Below, one piece after another: positions 8,417 through 16,610 of a DNA stretch of 64,000 nt. How positions within the stretch are numbered: the stretch's first letter is position 1; every line of letters begins with the position of its first letter. The position numbers and the translations under genes were made by a program. Source of the stretch: Winogradskyella arenosi (GTDB lineage: Bacteria > Bacteroidota > Bacteroidia > Flavobacteriales > Flavobacteriaceae); contig NZ_QPJO01000005.1 of NCBI RefSeq assembly GCF_003337305.1, positions 248,001-312,000 of the forward strand, given 5' to 3'. The notes beneath the pieces were generated by a model. That model was not told the origin of the DNA. It was given only the letters and a program-made list of their open reading frames with translations, and made no database searches.

Positions 8417-9952
8417 TTATTGGTTAAGTGGTAATAAATCTAACTGTGCTTGTGGGTAAGGTAAAAGCTTATCATCAGCTGTAAATGTTCGTCCTTCATA
8501 ACTTAATTCATCAAACTTATTTAAACGAATCATATCAAAGTAACGTACCCCCCATTCCATAGCAAGTTCAGCAAATTTTTCATCCATAACATCATCAGTA
8601 GTTACTCCTGTTAATGCTGGCATTCCCACTCTTGCTCTTACTTCGTTTACAGCATCGTCAGCAGAGCCTGCTGAACCACTTGCGCCTTGCGTTAAGGCTT
8701 CTGCATACATTAATAAGATTTCTGCGTATCTGATAACTAAAAGGTTTTTACCAGAACCATATCTTGTTCTACCAGGCGTTAAATCTACAGATGGTAAATA
8801 ATGTTTTCCACTGGCAAACATCGCTCTAGCGTAATCGTTAAAGATGTCACCATCTTCAGTTACATTAGAGATAAAGCTTGGTAAGGTTGCATAAGCCGGA
8901 TCTGAAGTGATTTCATCAATACCACGAGGTGTGAAATTAACACTTGTAGTTAATCGTGTAGTTTCCCCTCTATCAATCATGAATTTAATAAACTTTAAAC
9001 TTGGCTCATAGAAGCCCCAACCTCCAGAAGCACCTTCTACAACTGGTGTCCAATTTGATGGTCCGAATGGTCCGTACTCATGAGCGTTCTCAGTACCAGA
9101 TTCTGTACCGTAATCTGAGAACTGGAGTTCAAATAAATTTTCATTACTACGCTCGCCTTCTTTTTTAAATAAATGGTAGTAATCTGGATACAGGTTGAAC
9201 TTATTAGAATTGATAATTTCTCCTGTAACATCGGCTACAGCTTGGTAATTTTCTAATTCTAATTGCGCTAATGCTTTAATTGCCAAAGCGGTATACTTAG
9301 TAACCCCACCAGAAACATCTTGTCTTTCGTTTGGTCTAGCATCTGGCAAGAAAGGAATGGCTTCATCCATTAGATCTGAGATGTATTGCATGACTTCTGC
9401 TTTGGTTTTTACCCCATTATCTAACTCTTCTGTAATATTAGACGTTTCAATAATAAAGATATCTCCCCAAAGTCTAGACATTTGAAAATGTGTAAACCCA
9501 CTTAATACTTTACATTCTGCCATATATTGGTCTGCACGTTCTATATCTTCATCTTCAACAGCAAAATCTTTGTACGACTGTATGGTTTCGCGAGAGCTTA
9601 CAATTCTTACGATATCACCATAGAAATTCTCCCAAATTTGGTTGTACATCCAAAACCCGTTATCGTAATTAAAAAGGTCTGTATCTGCAAACTGCGGTTG
9701 ATCTCCAAGCCCTCCTGCATTTACATCATCACCTCTAACACCAATTAATAATGGATCTTCCCATCCTCTTGAATACACTGCTGAATAGGACCCGATAAGT
9801 GGTAAAATCATATCCTCAGAAATGGTAAAATCTAGATCATCTGCTGCGAGCTGACCATCATTTTCTTCTAATTTATCTGCACATGAAAAAACGACCATAC
9901 AGATTGCTAGCGTAAGCGCTAACGGTTTTATTATTTGATTTATATTTTTCAT
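8417..9952 (-). CDS. susD: SusD/RagB family starch-binding-like outer-membrane lipoprotein
   Basis: This 511-residue protein has a lipoprotein signal (MVVFSC, Cys24). It shows SusD/RagB features: an N-terminal SusD-like region with helical TPR-type segments (for example IERADQYMAECKVLSGFTHF), and the C-terminal RYAEILLMYAEAL motif followed by VNEVRARVGMP and EFAEL/ERGVRYFD-like sequence (here KFAELAMEWGVRYFDMIRL). It forms the lid over the SusC barrel and helps deliver glycan oligomers. It starts 12 bases after susC, as is usual for such pairs. Ligand specificity cannot be read directly; the neighbouring GH144 and GH3 suggest a beta-glucan. Confidence 0.95.
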   Translation of the reverse strand: MKNINQIIKPLALTLAICMVVFSCADKLEENDGQLAADDLDFTISEDMILPLIGSYSAVYSRGWEDPLLIGVRGDDVNAGGLGDQPQFADTDLFNYDNGFWMYNQIWENFYGDIVRIVSSRETIQSYKDFAVEDEDIERADQYMAECKVLSGFTHFQMSRLWGDIFIIETSNITEELDNGVKTKAEVMQYISDLMDEAIPFLPDARPNERQDVSGGVTKYTALAIKALAQLELENYQAVADVTGEIINSNKFNLYPDYYHLFKKEGERSNENLFELQFSDYGTESGTENAHEYGPFGPSNWTPVVEGASGGWGFYEPSLKFIKFMIDRGETTRLTTSVNFTPRGIDEITSDPAYATLPSFISNVTEDGDIFNDYARAMFASGKHYLPSVDLTPGRTRYGSGKNLLVIRYAEILLMYAEALTQGASGSAGSADDAVNEVRARVGMPALTGVTTDDVMDEKFAELAMEWGVRYFDMIRLNKFDELSYEGRTFTADDKLLPYPQAQLDLLPLNQ

Positions 9953-9964
9953 AATAGCTTTTTT

Positions 9965-12900
9965 TTAAATTTTAATATTCACACCAAAAGTATATACTGC
10001 AGGAACAGGATAGGTCTGACGATCTACACCATTACTAACTTCAGGATCGAATCCGTTGTAACTAAAAACCGTGATAGGACGCTCTGCCGTACATGTAAAT
10101 CTTACTTCTGGCATATTTTCACCCAAAGCTTTTGCAGGAAGTGTATAGGCTAACTGAATATTTTGAACTCTAAAGTACGAACCATCTTCTACAAAGAAGC
10201 TGCTCATTTTCTGATTCCAAGCTTTTCTTCTTCCTTCTGAGGATGGGAAAGAATTACTTGTCCCTTCACCATGCCATCTATTAATTGCAAAATCAGCATC
10301 AATATTAGTGTCATTAGTAAAGATCACCTCACCTCTTTTACGATTTAAGATTTTATTTCCAGTCTGACCAGAAACTGCAACAGAGACTTCAAAGTTTTTA
10401 TAAGACACATTGAAGTTACCACCATAACTAAAGGTTGGTAAATAAGAACCTAATACCACACGGTCATCAGCATCAATAACACCATCGTTATTTTGATCTT
10501 TATAAATTAGATCTCCAGGAATTAATTGGTTATTATTTTGATTTGCTTCGTACTGTGCAGTTGGATCTGCTGCTACTTGCGCATCATTTTGGTAAACACC
10601 AGCAACTTCCCAACCATAAAAAGCATTTACAGGCTCGCCTACAATAAGACGTTGACGGAACTCAGCACTCCCTGTATCTACATAACCTTGTTCGCTATCT
10701 ATTTTAGTGACTTCATTTTTAAGAGTTGCAATGTTACCTCCAATAGAGAAACTCCAATCGTCATTAATATGCTGTGTCCATGCGGCTGCAACTTCTAAAC
10801 CTTGGTTACGCATTTCTCCAATATTAGTATCAACAACTTCAGCAGTAATAGGCGTTACCTTAGGTAATACTAAATCTTTAGTATCACGAATGTAATAGTC
10901 AACTTCTAAAGTCAATCTATTATTAAAGAGACGTGAGCTAATACCAAAGTTTGTTTCTTCTAAAATCTCACGTTTTAAGTTTTGAAACGTATTGGTTGTT
11001 AAAATACCGTTCATTTGTGTATCTCCAATATCTGCCGTTGTCTGAGATACGGTTCTTGTACCGGCACTACCGCCTAAGAATCCATTGGCTAACTGCCCCC
11101 AACTTCCTCTTAATTTTAAGAAGTCTATAGTATTGCTATCCTTTAAAAAGTTTTCTTCAGAAAGCACCCATCCTAATCCAACAGCTGGTGTTGTTACCCA
11201 TATTTCTCGAGGGAATCTTCCGTCTCCTTCATGCCTTAAGGTGGCATTAAATAAATATTTATCTTTATAACTGTATTCTACTCTACCAAAGTAAGCAATA
11301 GAATATTGACGGTCTCCCGATTCAAAAACTTGCTCATTAAACGTTGTTGGATCGGCAAAATTTAAATACCAAGAGCTCTCTAAGCCAATACCTTGAATTT
11401 CATTACCTGTCGCTGAAAACGCATTATCCTGATAGTCTCTGTAAGAAGATCCGGCTAAAACGGTTAGGTTATGATCTCCAAAAGTATCTGTATACGTTAA
11501 AGTGTTATCCCAAATTTGCTTTGAGTATTTTAACTCAGCTCTTCGTATACCAGATTGTGCACGTTGCGATTGCCCAGAAATAAAATACGGTAAATACACA
11601 TTACGTTCCGATATCGTAGAATAATCATGACTGTAAGATGTTTTAAACTTTAATTTATCTGGAATTAAGCTATAGTCTAAAAACATACTTGTTAAAACCT
11701 TTCTGATTTTAAGCTGATTATTATTATAAGTCATTGAAGGGAATGGGTTTTGAGACCCACGGTAACCTAATAAGGTAGCATCTGAAAACGGTGTTGATGT
11801 CGCAGCCGTATTGGTATAATCATATACTGGTAAGATTGGCACTGCTGAATACGCTTGAAACCAAGCTCCATTTTCAGGATTGTATTGCGTAGCATTACTA
11901 AAAATAGCATTAGTACCAAGCGTTAAACGCTCTGATAATTCAATATTTATATTAGATTGAATGTTAAAACGCTCATACTCATTTTTCATATCTAAAATTC
12001 CTTCTTGCGAAAAGTAGTTAGCATTTACACTATAAGTCGTTTTTTCTGACCCCCCTGTAACACCTATAGCATGACTAGAAATTGGAGCTACACGCAGAAT
12101 CTCCTTATACCAATCTGTATTTACATCTGGCACATTAGGATTTACACGACTTCTCCCAAAACGTTGCATAGCATTGTTTACAAAATCGATATCAGCTTGA
12201 GAATTGGATTCGTAAGCCATCGTAACAAACTGCTCTGCATTGGCCATTTTAAGTACATTTTGAGCATTCTGATACCCGGTGTAGCCATTATAAGTAAATA
12301 CAGGCTTCTGCTCGGTTCTACCATTTTTAGTTTCAATGATAATAACACCGTTAACCCCCGCTTGTCCAAAAATTGAAATTGAAGACGCATCCTTTAACAC
12401 TGAAATCGTTTCAATTTGATTGGTATCCAAGAAATCAATGGTATCATAAAACATACCATCAACCACGTAAAGTGGTGTATCTCCACCTTTATAAGAATTG
12501 GCTCCCCTAATTCGCACTGTTGGAGATCCCCCAGGTGTACCGCTACTTACCACCTGTACACCAGCCACTTTACCTTGAATAGATTGCATAACATTACTAC
12601 TCGGTGTTTTAGCAACATCTTCAGATTTTACAGTAGAAATGGCTCCGGTTAAATCGGCTTTTTTCTGAGTTCCATACCCAACAACAACGACTTCATTAAG
12701 CGATGCAATATCATCCTTTAAGATGACATTGATTTGAGATTCACTGGTTACGGTGATGACCTGCGGCGTAAATCCGACATAGCTAAACTCAATTTGGTCC
12801 CCGACTTCAGCTTTAATGGTATAGTTTCCATCAAAATCTGTAGTGGTTCCTCTACTTGTTCCTTTAATTATGACACTTGTCCCTGGTAAGGGCATTCCAT

Positions 12901-12997
12901 CACTCTCACTTGTTACAGTTCCATTAATTTCTTTCTGTTGTGCAAAAGAACAGATCGAAAAAAACAACATCAACAATAGACTAATTTTTGTTTTCAT
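9965..12997 (-). CDS. susC: SusC/RagA family TonB-dependent outer-membrane transporter
   Basis: This 1010-residue protein has a signal peptide (about 1-19), a carboxypeptidase-D-regulatory-like domain (about 23-98, with GTVTSESDGMPLPGTSV and GNYTI), the SusC signature LNEVVVVGYGTQKK (about 101-114), and a plug domain (about 115-225, with GKVAGVQVVSSG and VLKDASSISIFG). The rest is a 22-stranded barrel ending in an aromatic/hydrophobic terminal strand. It imports oligosaccharides across the outer membrane using TonB/ExbBD energy. It is the first structural gene of the PUL and lies directly downstream of its regulator. The 249-bp gap before it holds the likely promoter and operators. Confidence 0.96.
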   Translation of the reverse strand: MKTKISLLLMLFFSICSFAQQKEINGTVTSESDGMPLPGTSVIIKGTSRGTTTDFDGNYTIKAEVGDQIEFSYVGFTPQVITVTSESQINVILKDDIASLNEVVVVGYGTQKKADLTGAISTVKSEDVAKTPSSNVMQSIQGKVAGVQVVSSGTPGGSPTVRIRGANSYKGGDTPLYVVDGMFYDTIDFLDTNQIETISVLKDASSISIFGQAGVNGVIIIETKNGRTEQKPVFTYNGYTGYQNAQNVLKMANAEQFVTMAYESNSQADIDFVNNAMQRFGRSRVNPNVPDVNTDWYKEILRVAPISSHAIGVTGGSEKTTYSVNANYFSQEGILDMKNEYERFNIQSNINIELSERLTLGTNAIFSNATQYNPENGAWFQAYSAVPILPVYDYTNTAATSTPFSDATLLGYRGSQNPFPSMTYNNNQLKIRKVLTSMFLDYSLIPDKLKFKTSYSHDYSTISERNVYLPYFISGQSQRAQSGIRRAELKYSKQIWDNTLTYTDTFGDHNLTVLAGSSYRDYQDNAFSATGNEIQGIGLESSWYLNFADPTTFNEQVFESGDRQYSIAYFGRVEYSYKDKYLFNATLRHEGDGRFPREIWVTTPAVGLGWVLSEENFLKDSNTIDFLKLRGSWGQLANGFLGGSAGTRTVSQTTADIGDTQMNGILTTNTFQNLKREILEETNFGISSRLFNNRLTLEVDYYIRDTKDLVLPKVTPITAEVVDTNIGEMRNQGLEVAAAWTQHINDDWSFSIGGNIATLKNEVTKIDSEQGYVDTGSAEFRQRLIVGEPVNAFYGWEVAGVYQNDAQVAADPTAQYEANQNNNQLIPGDLIYKDQNNDGVIDADDRVVLGSYLPTFSYGGNFNVSYKNFEVSVAVSGQTGNKILNRKRGEVIFTNDTNIDADFAINRWHGEGTSNSFPSSEGRRKAWNQKMSSFFVEDGSYFRVQNIQLAYTLPAKALGENMPEVRFTCTAERPITVFSYNGFDPEVSNGVDRQTYPVPAVYTFGVNIKI

Positions 12998-13099
12998 ATA
13001 GATTGTTTAATATTAAATAATAGAGTTAGTTTATTTAATTACGAAGTTAAAATCTAATGTTAAACCTTGTTAACATCTATTTACATTTTAAATACGCCA

Positions 13100-13124
13100 T
13101 ACATCGGCAATACAGGGTACATCG
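13100..13124. promoter_or_regulatory. Direct repeat TACATCG-N11-TACATCG upstream of susC
   Basis: Two exact 7-base copies (13100-13106 and 13118-13124) start 18 bases apart, about 105-125 bp before the susC start. The gap holds no gene, so a regulatory role is possible, but 7-base repeats can arise by chance and no family consensus is known to me. Confidence 0.3.
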
Positions 13125-13139
13125 CACCACAAAACCAGC

Positions 13140-13216
13140 TATGACGTACTATAAAGCTATAAAAAAAACGTTGTAGTAGGGTTATATTCTCCTAAATGAC
13201 GTAGTAATGACGTAGT
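13140..13216. promoter_or_regulatory. Helically phased 11-bp direct repeats, candidate PUL operator
   Basis: AATGACGTAGT occurs twice head to tail (13195-13205 and 13206-13216), and a close variant TATGACGTACT lies at 13140-13150. Starts are 11 and 55 bases apart, multiples of about one helical turn, so all three sites face the same side of the DNA. They lie 140-220 bp upstream of susC and just past the end of the regulator gene. This is what an activator array upstream of a PUL promoter could look like; the binding protein is inferred. Confidence 0.45.
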
Positions 13217-13246
13217 GATGTGTCATCATAATAAGAATTATTACAT

Positions 13247-16057
13247 CTAATTTTTGATATTTAATAAATAATCCACCAAAGAAATGTCATTTTCCAAATC
13301 TAACTTCTTTTTCAATCGGTATCTATGGGTTTCCACACCTCTGACCGAGATATTCATTAGCGGAGCGATTTCTTTAGAGGAAAGATTCATTTTGATGTAG
13401 GCACAAATCTTCAAATCTTTCGGAGTAAGGACCGAATGTTTAGCCTTAAGGGTTTCAAAAAATTCATCATGTACCTGACTAAAATTATTCTCAAAAACTT
13501 CCCATTCGTCTTTAAGAACTATAGAATTATCGAGCTTTTTTACCAACTTTTTATACGAATAATAATTACTGAAACTATCCTTATTTGCCATCAATTCCTT
13601 TTTGATATCTTGAAGGGTTTCATTTTTCTTCACCAAGGCCATGGCATTATTAGCTAATTGTTTACTCTTAAGTTTTATTTCATTCTGTAAAGAGTCGTTT
13701 TTTAATTGTACAATTCGCTTTTCATTTTCTAAAGTTTGCTCACGAAGCATTTCTTGTTGCGCTTTTTGGTACTTCTCCCTTATAAGTCGTTGCTCTTTGG
13801 CCATTTTTTTATGGTGAAGAGTATAAAATAAAACCACTGTTAATAGCACTAAAACAAAATAGACCACATAACCCCAAGTATCCTTGTACCATGGTGGTAA
13901 AACTTCTAAATTTAAAACTTGTACCTCGGAAACGTTCCCCGCATTATCGCCAGTTCTAAAAAACAAGGTATAGTCTCCATCTAATAAATTATCGAACTCT
14001 ACTTTTGGCCCCTCCACTTTATACCAGTCCGCATTTTTCGGTAGCACTTTAGATTCTGATATATGATATTCAAAATAATGATTTTTTGATTTAGACGATG
14101 ACAGCACCACACTAATACTTTCCTTAAACTTAAAATCTATTGGTGCTTTATCTAAATCCTGAATCGCTACAGGAACTTCGTTAATGCTGATGCTTTCAAT
14201 TTTAGGTTTATACAATTCTACACGTGCGGTGGCTTTAGAATTAATAATCATAAAGCCGTTATCCAAGTTCAATGCGTAAATAGAGTCCGATAGCACAGAA
14301 ACATTTTCATAACCTATGATATAGCTATTCTTTAGAAAACTATCATTGAGCACAAATTCTTTTTGGCTGTTATCTAAAGATTTAAATTTTATAAAGCCTG
14401 CTTTATTTTTTAAGGCAAACAAATCGGCATTATCATCAGAAATAATATAACTCTCTTTTCCTAAGACATCATTTAATAAGGTATAAGGTACAATGGAATC
14501 TAAGACAGGTTCATACTTCTGCCATCCCCCATTGGTCGATTTAAAGCTAATATTGTTCTTTATATTATAGACACGAACATTATAAGGTGAACTAATTCCC
14601 TTAGCTTCATAGCTTAAGACCGACTCAATGCTCTTATAATCTTCAGAAAATTTAATTTTAGACACTCCTTTTATGGCATGAGCCACCCAAGCGGTGGTTG
14701 GATTTTCAAACACTAGAAATCGCGCCGGGATTGCTGTTTTTCCCAAATGCTGGGCCTTCCAAACCCCATTCTTTTTTTCAAACTTTACCAATCCAGAGTA
14801 GGTCCCTTGAATATAGGTCCCTTGGCGCTCCGGAACTTTCTTAATTGTCCAACCCCCAGTATAGTTCGATATTAAAGTGAGTTGATCATTTTTAACAATA
14901 AACGTTCCTTCGTTATGACCACAGAACAAATCGCCTTCAACAATTTCCAAATCCCAAACCTGCCCTTGAGACCCTTCAATAAATTGCAATGTTCCATCGT
15001 CTTTTAAACGAAATAATCCTGTATTCGTTCCTACATAAATATGCCCCTTATAAGGTAACACATCGTAAACCGCGCCGAGCTTTCCAGAAACATCGTTAAA
15101 AAAGTAATTAGAACTATGCAGTTCTACATTTGCAATACCATTATCTAAACCCAGCCACAGATTATCGGTATCATCTAAACATTGCCCTAAAACCGTATTA
15201 TTAAACAGTCCATTTTCCTTACTAATATGAAACTTTTTACGCCCTTGATGGTCGGTGAGAAACAATCCATCTTTAATAGTCCCAAAAACCATATCCCCAT
15301 TTTTAAGGACCGAAAACTCATTTAGCTGGTGCTGTTTAATCGCTTTATTAATTTCAAAATCGGTAGGTTTAAGTTGGTCCTCCTCTAAGAAATAACTTCC
15401 TTTTAAAGAGGTAACCAGGAGCAGTTTCCCTTCATAAGCATCGATAGAAACGATTTTGGTATCTTTTAAGAGGTCATCAAAAAAGAAAGGTTCCAAACGC
15501 ATATCCTTTAACACAAAAACACCCTCATTTAAGGTACTTACCAACATTTTATCATCAACAACACTACAAGAAATAATAACCGATCGCGACTTAAGCTGTG
15601 TTACGGTTTTAAAATCATAGACATAGACGTTTAAGAACGATCTAAAAATAATTTTATCCTTATACTTTACAATTCCCCAAATCTCTTCATTAGGTGCAAT
15701 TTGATCGGCCACCAAAGCACTTAAAGAATGGTATTTTAGTTGTGCAAATTCATCACGTTCCCAATACCCAAAAGCTTCATAAGACCCCGTGTACACTCTA
15801 TCCTTAGTTGCTAAAACAGAACGTACAATAGTTTTATTGGGTAACGGATAAAATTTCCAAACCAAAGCATCATACTCTAGCAAACCACTATTGTTAGCTA
15901 CATACACTTTACCATCAGGAGCTCTGGAGATATCCCAGTTTTGGTTTCCCGCTTTATATTCGGCCAAGGTGTAATTATGGATACTAGGCGCAAATTGCCC
16001 AAAGCATTTAAATGAAACTATAATTAAAAGTAATGTGAATGAAAGAAACTTATTCAT
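13247..16057 (-). CDS. Transmembrane sensor regulator: propeller, Y_Y_Y domain, LuxR-type HTH
   Basis: I choose the ATG at 16057 (936 residues) because a signal peptide, MNKFLSFTLLLIIVSFKCFG, follows at once; an ATG 57 bases upstream would bury it. The large N-terminal part is a periplasmic beta-propeller-like region of two-component-regulator-propeller type repeats (for example VYVANNSGLLEYD, IWGIV, NLWLGLDNGIANVEL). A Y_Y_Y domain (about 650-720) follows, with VEFDNLLDGDYTLFFRTGDNAG. Then come one membrane helix (about 728-747), a long coiled coil (about 750-830) and a C-terminal LuxR-type HTH (about 877-930: LTPKDLKICAYI..., SSKEIAPLMNISVRGVETHRYRLKKKL). There is no histidine kinase or receiver. 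It probably senses a glycan fragment in the periplasm and acts directly on DNA from the membrane, as proposed for SusR-like proteins. It lies just upstream of susC in the same direction, so it is the likely PUL regulator. Confidence 0.88.
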   Translation of the reverse strand: MNKFLSFTLLLIIVSFKCFGQFAPSIHNYTLAEYKAGNQNWDISRAPDGKVYVANNSGLLEYDALVWKFYPLPNKTIVRSVLATKDRVYTGSYEAFGYWERDEFAQLKYHSLSALVADQIAPNEEIWGIVKYKDKIIFRSFLNVYVYDFKTVTQLKSRSVIISCSVVDDKMLVSTLNEGVFVLKDMRLEPFFFDDLLKDTKIVSIDAYEGKLLLVTSLKGSYFLEEDQLKPTDFEINKAIKQHQLNEFSVLKNGDMVFGTIKDGLFLTDHQGRKKFHISKENGLFNNTVLGQCLDDTDNLWLGLDNGIANVELHSSNYFFNDVSGKLGAVYDVLPYKGHIYVGTNTGLFRLKDDGTLQFIEGSQGQVWDLEIVEGDLFCGHNEGTFIVKNDQLTLISNYTGGWTIKKVPERQGTYIQGTYSGLVKFEKKNGVWKAQHLGKTAIPARFLVFENPTTAWVAHAIKGVSKIKFSEDYKSIESVLSYEAKGISSPYNVRVYNIKNNISFKSTNGGWQKYEPVLDSIVPYTLLNDVLGKESYIISDDNADLFALKNKAGFIKFKSLDNSQKEFVLNDSFLKNSYIIGYENVSVLSDSIYALNLDNGFMIINSKATARVELYKPKIESISINEVPVAIQDLDKAPIDFKFKESISVVLSSSKSKNHYFEYHISESKVLPKNADWYKVEGPKVEFDNLLDGDYTLFFRTGDNAGNVSEVQVLNLEVLPPWYKDTWGYVVYFVLVLLTVVLFYTLHHKKMAKEQRLIREKYQKAQQEMLREQTLENEKRIVQLKNDSLQNEIKLKSKQLANNAMALVKKNETLQDIKKELMANKDSFSNYYSYKKLVKKLDNSIVLKDEWEVFENNFSQVHDEFFETLKAKHSVLTPKDLKICAYIKMNLSSKEIAPLMNISVRGVETHRYRLKKKLDLENDISLVDYLLNIKN

Positions 16058-16258
16058 AAGCTTAAAATACCTAATTAGGGTCACAGGATTAAAAAAATTG
16101 AAGTCGATAGACACGCTAAAAAATGCCCAAAGAGACGTAAATCTAACCTTCGTTATTCACAAAGATAAAACATTAGGAAGACTGCTAATTTAAAATCCAC
16201 TTCAATTCTTCGCGTCGCATATTTTACGGGCCATCTCCGGAAATTTGTCCTCTAAATA

Positions 16259-16290
16259 TTTTGCAGAACAGATTTAAATTCCAATATTTG
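16259..16290 (+). promoter_or_regulatory. Candidate promoter of the ilv operon
   Basis: TTTTG at 16259-16263 lies 19 bases before AATATTTG at 16283-16290, which matches the Bacteroidota -33 TTG / -7 TAnnTTTG pattern at all but one position. Transcription would begin only a few bases before the leader peptide ATG at 16300. The same AATATTTG box stands upstream of the SAM riboswitch. Confidence 0.5.
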
Positions 16291-16299
16291 ACAAGTACA

Positions 16300-16374
16300 A
16301 TGAACAGACAATTCTTAAATAGCATTATTATTATTCGCATCGAAATTATTCTTCGACGCCATGGGATGCTATAA
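16300..16374 (+). CDS. Isoleucine-rich leader peptide of the ilv operon (attenuator)
   Basis: This 24-codon ORF encodes MNRQFLNSIIIIRIEIILRR followed by HGML and TAA. Seven of 24 residues are Ile, with four consecutive ATT codons, plus three Leu. It lies 27 bases upstream of a strong intrinsic terminator and just ahead of ilvD, with no other gene in the gap. This is the classical arrangement of transcription attenuation by ribosome stalling at scarce Ile-tRNA, as known from enterobacterial ilv operons. ATAGCAT (16319-16325) and ATGCTAT (16366-16372) can pair across the Ile codons, a possible 1:2 stem. I do not see a convincing antiterminator. The ORF is too short for ordinary gene calling; function is inferred from codon content and position. 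Confidence 0.82.
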   Translation: MNRQFLNSIIIIRIEIILRRHGML

Positions 16375-16400
16375 TATAAAATTAAATAACACTATATCGT

Positions 16401-16432
16401 AAGCCTTCCACTCTTTTGGAAGGCTTTTTTTT
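16401..16432 (+). terminator. Intrinsic terminator of the ilv leader
   Basis: Perfect stem AAGCCTTCC (16401-16409) / GGAAGGCTT (16418-16426) with an 8-base loop, running into a T-tract up to 16432. It lies between the Ile-rich leader peptide and ilvD, with no complete gene upstream on this strand other than the leader, so it should act as an attenuator. The 178 bases from here to ilvD hold nothing else I can support. Confidence 0.88.
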
Positions 16433-16610
16433 ATGCAAAAAATTAAAGCTTTTGAACATCATAATTAAAACCTATTAAATAACTGATTTACAACAATTTA
16501 AGACAAACCCGCAAACATTGAATTTAGATGAACAATTGCAATCTTATTATCAAAACCATACATAACAAGTAATTTAGATTCATTAAATCAATTTTGCCTT
16601 TAATAAAACT

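Noticed and set aside
12071..12376. Plus-strand ORFs of 60-100 codons inside susC, susD and other genes
   Set aside because: They lie antisense or out of frame within strongly supported genes and show no domain or start-site support.
16058..16114. Longer start of the PUL regulator at 16114
   Set aside because: It would put 19 residues in front of a good signal peptide; the ATG at 16057 is more likely.
16433..16466. Short ORF (MQKIKAFEHHN) after the ilv terminator
   Set aside because: Too short, no special codon content, and no link to the attenuator.
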